Source: Streptococcus sp. 596553
GTDB lineage: Bacteria > Bacillota > Bacilli > Lactobacillales > Streptococcaceae
Direction of reading: 5' to 3'
Assembly: GCF_900411395.1 (NCBI RefSeq)
Contig: NZ_OXCQ01000001.1
Coordinates: forward strand, 62,001-126,000
DNA: 64,000 nt
Of the stretch, positions 62,880 through 64,000 are shown one piece after another. How positions within the stretch are numbered: the stretch's first letter is position 1; the number at the start of each line of letters is the position of its first letter. Below the pieces are notes generated by a model, which saw only the letters and a list, made by a program, of their open reading frames with translations, was not told where the DNA came from and made no database searches. The position numbers and the translations under genes were made by a program.

Positions 62880-63806
62880 ATGAGATACATAACTCTTGGT
62901 CAAGATGACAAAGAATTATCAGAAATTGTTCTCGGAATGATGAGAATAAAAGATAAGTCTGTAAAAGAAGTTGAAGAGCTTGTAGAAACAGCACTTTCTG
63001 TTGGAATCAATGCTTTCGACTTGGCTGATATATATGGTCGTGGTCGTTGTGAAGAACTGTTAGGTCTTGTCCTAAAAAATCGTCCAGATTTAAGAGAAAA
63101 GATGTGGATTCAGTCCAAATGTGGCATTCGCATAGAAGAATTTACCTATTTTGATTTTTCTAAGGACTATATTATAAAATCAGTAGACGGTATTTTGCAA
63201 AGATTGAAGATTGATCATCTGGACAGCTTGCTTCTTCATCGACCAGATGCTTTGATGGAATCTGACCAAGTAGCAGAAGCCTTTGATCTTCTTTATAAAC
63301 AAGGTAAGGTTCGAGATTTTGGAGTTTCTAATCAAAATCCTATGATGATGGAGTTGCTTAAAAAAGATGTCAAGCAGCCGTTAGCTGTTAATCAGCTACA
63401 ATTGAGTGCGGCTTTTACTCCAGGATTTGAATCAGGTTTTCATGTTAATATGGAAGATAGTCAAGCAGCTATGCGAGATGGCAGCATTTTTGAATATTGC
63501 CAATTACACGATGTGGTCATTCAAGCATGGTCTGTCTTACAATTTGGGTATTTTAAAGGGAATTTTGTTGGAAATGAGAAATTTCAAGCTTTAAATCAAG
63601 TACTTGATCGTTTAGCTATTAAATATGGAGTAACCTCTTCAACTATTGCCATTTCTTGGATATTGCGTTATCCAGCAAAAATGCAGGCAGTCGTAGGTAC
63701 CGCAAATCCTAATCACTTGAGAGAAGTTAGCCAAGCGGCAAACTTTAGCTTAACAAGAAAAGAATGGTATGAAATTTATCTTGCAGCAGGGAATAATTTG
63801 CCGTAA
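62880..63806 (+). CDS. aldo/keto reductase (YdhF-like)
   Basis: A 308-residue TIM-barrel oxidoreductase using NAD(P)H. It has FDLADIYGRGRCEELLG (catalytic Asp and Tyr region), the lysine in IQSKCGIR, LLLHRPDALME (active-site histidine), DFGVSNQNPMMMELL and the cofactor loop region near VVGTANPNHLREV. The family reduces aldehydes and ketones; the natural substrate is unknown. The ATG at 62880 follows AAAGGAG. Confidence 0.9.
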   Translation: MRYITLGQDDKELSEIVLGMMRIKDKSVKEVEELVETALSVGINAFDLADIYGRGRCEELLGLVLKNRPDLREKMWIQSKCGIRIEEFTYFDFSKDYIIKSVDGILQRLKIDHLDSLLLHRPDALMESDQVAEAFDLLYKQGKVRDFGVSNQNPMMMELLKKDVKQPLAVNQLQLSAAFTPGFESGFHVNMEDSQAAMRDGSIFEYCQLHDVVIQAWSVLQFGYFKGNFVGNEKFQALNQVLDRLAIKYGVTSSTIAISWILRYPAKMQAVVGTANPNHLREVSQAANFSLTRKEWYEIYLAAGNNLP

Positions 63807-63831
63807 GTAGAAGCAGATGTAAATAAATCAC

Positions 63832-63882
63832 AGTCAAAAAGCCGTTGCAAAGCGGTTTTTTTGTTATAATGAAGGGAAGAAT
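63832..63882 (+). repeat. terminator-promoter module, copy 2
   Basis: The same 50 bases as copy 1 with one extra T in the T run. It ends the aldo/keto reductase gene and starts the DUF2829 gene, with the same GAAGGGAAGAAT after the -10. Confidence 0.85.
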
Positions 63883-63905
63883 TATTGATTTTAAAGGAGA
63901 AAAAC

Positions 63906-64000
63906 ATGACATTTGAAGAAATTCTACCTGGGTTAAAGGCTAAGAAAAAATATGTACGAACTGGTTGGGGAGGTGCTGAAAACTATGTCCAACTTTTTGA
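63906..64000 (+). CDS. DUF2829 (Tad2-like) protein, N-terminal part
   Basis: The first 31 codons are visible and the rest is past the right edge. MTFEEILPGLKAKKKYVRTG followed by WGGAENYVQLF matches the start of DUF2829 proteins, where a TFEEAL-type helix precedes a basic KKxxRxGW turn. Phage members of this group (Tad2) bind the Thoeris signal molecule and block that defence; chromosomal copies have no agreed role. It has AAAGGAG and its own copy of the promoter module. Confidence 0.75.
   Translation, partial: MTFEEILPGLKAKKKYVRTGWGGAENYVQLF

Overview
The window is a chromosomal segment of a Mitis-group Streptococcus, most likely S. pneumoniae or a close relative such as S. mitis or S. pseudopneumoniae. 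The reasons are the spxB pyruvate oxidase, the CopY/CupA/CopA copper operon, the slrA cyclophilin lipoprotein, extended -10 promoters (TGnTATAAT) in front of many genes, and five BOX elements (the boxA-boxB-boxC repeats typical of pneumococci). The gene order also agrees with what I recall of the pneumococcal chromosome between the thi genes and metG. I saw no rRNA, tRNA, CRISPR array, complete insertion sequence or prophage.

Layout. 1-2.4 kb: thiamine salvage, with thiM (cut by the window edge) and thiE facing thiD, which has a TPP riboswitch. 2.4-5.5 kb: copY-cupA-copA behind two CopY operators. 5.7-7.9 kb: spxB and a VOC-family gene. 8.0-11.0 kb: an AT-rich lactococcin-972-type ABC cassette that seems to have lost its bacteriocin gene. 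11.2-20.7 kb: a SemiSWEET sugar transporter, manA, an amino-acid symporter, a MerR regulator, a flavoprotein, a DegV protein facing a TetR regulator, dCMP deaminase, upp, clpP with a CtsR box, and ylbG. 20.7-25.3 kb: the livJHMGF branched-chain amino acid transporter with a CodY-like box, followed by an unusual 55-bp tandem repeat. 25.7-32.7 kb: a CBS-ACT protein, prfB with its programmed frameshift, ftsEX, the glucose-type PTS permease and a nuclease-fold protein.

32.8-43.9 kb: a DEAD-box helicase, metK behind an SMK (SAM-III) riboswitch with a greatly enlarged arm, pyrD, holA, sodA, a yutD-rlmN-vanZ-ABC-F operon and slrA. 44.2-50.4 kb: an XRE regulator with a membrane partner, a pseudogene split by a BOX element, rpsP-khpA, a MazG-like protein, a hydrolase, rimM-trmD, a free-standing ATP-cone protein, a PC4-like protein and bioY. 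50.7-54.3 kb: a second lactococcin-972-type cassette, this one with a recognisable bacteriocin precursor. 54.4-64 kb: gor, a MacAB-like efflux operon, metG, a PadR regulator with its membrane partner, an aldo/keto reductase and the first codons of a DUF2829 (Tad2-like) gene.

The accessory material worth most attention is the pair of lactococcin-972-type cassettes, the BOX-split gene, the liv-distal tandem repeat, the duplicated terminator-promoter module near the right end and the DUF2829 gene. The rest is ordinary core genome. Functions come from motif and family recognition by eye; no alignments or searches were run.
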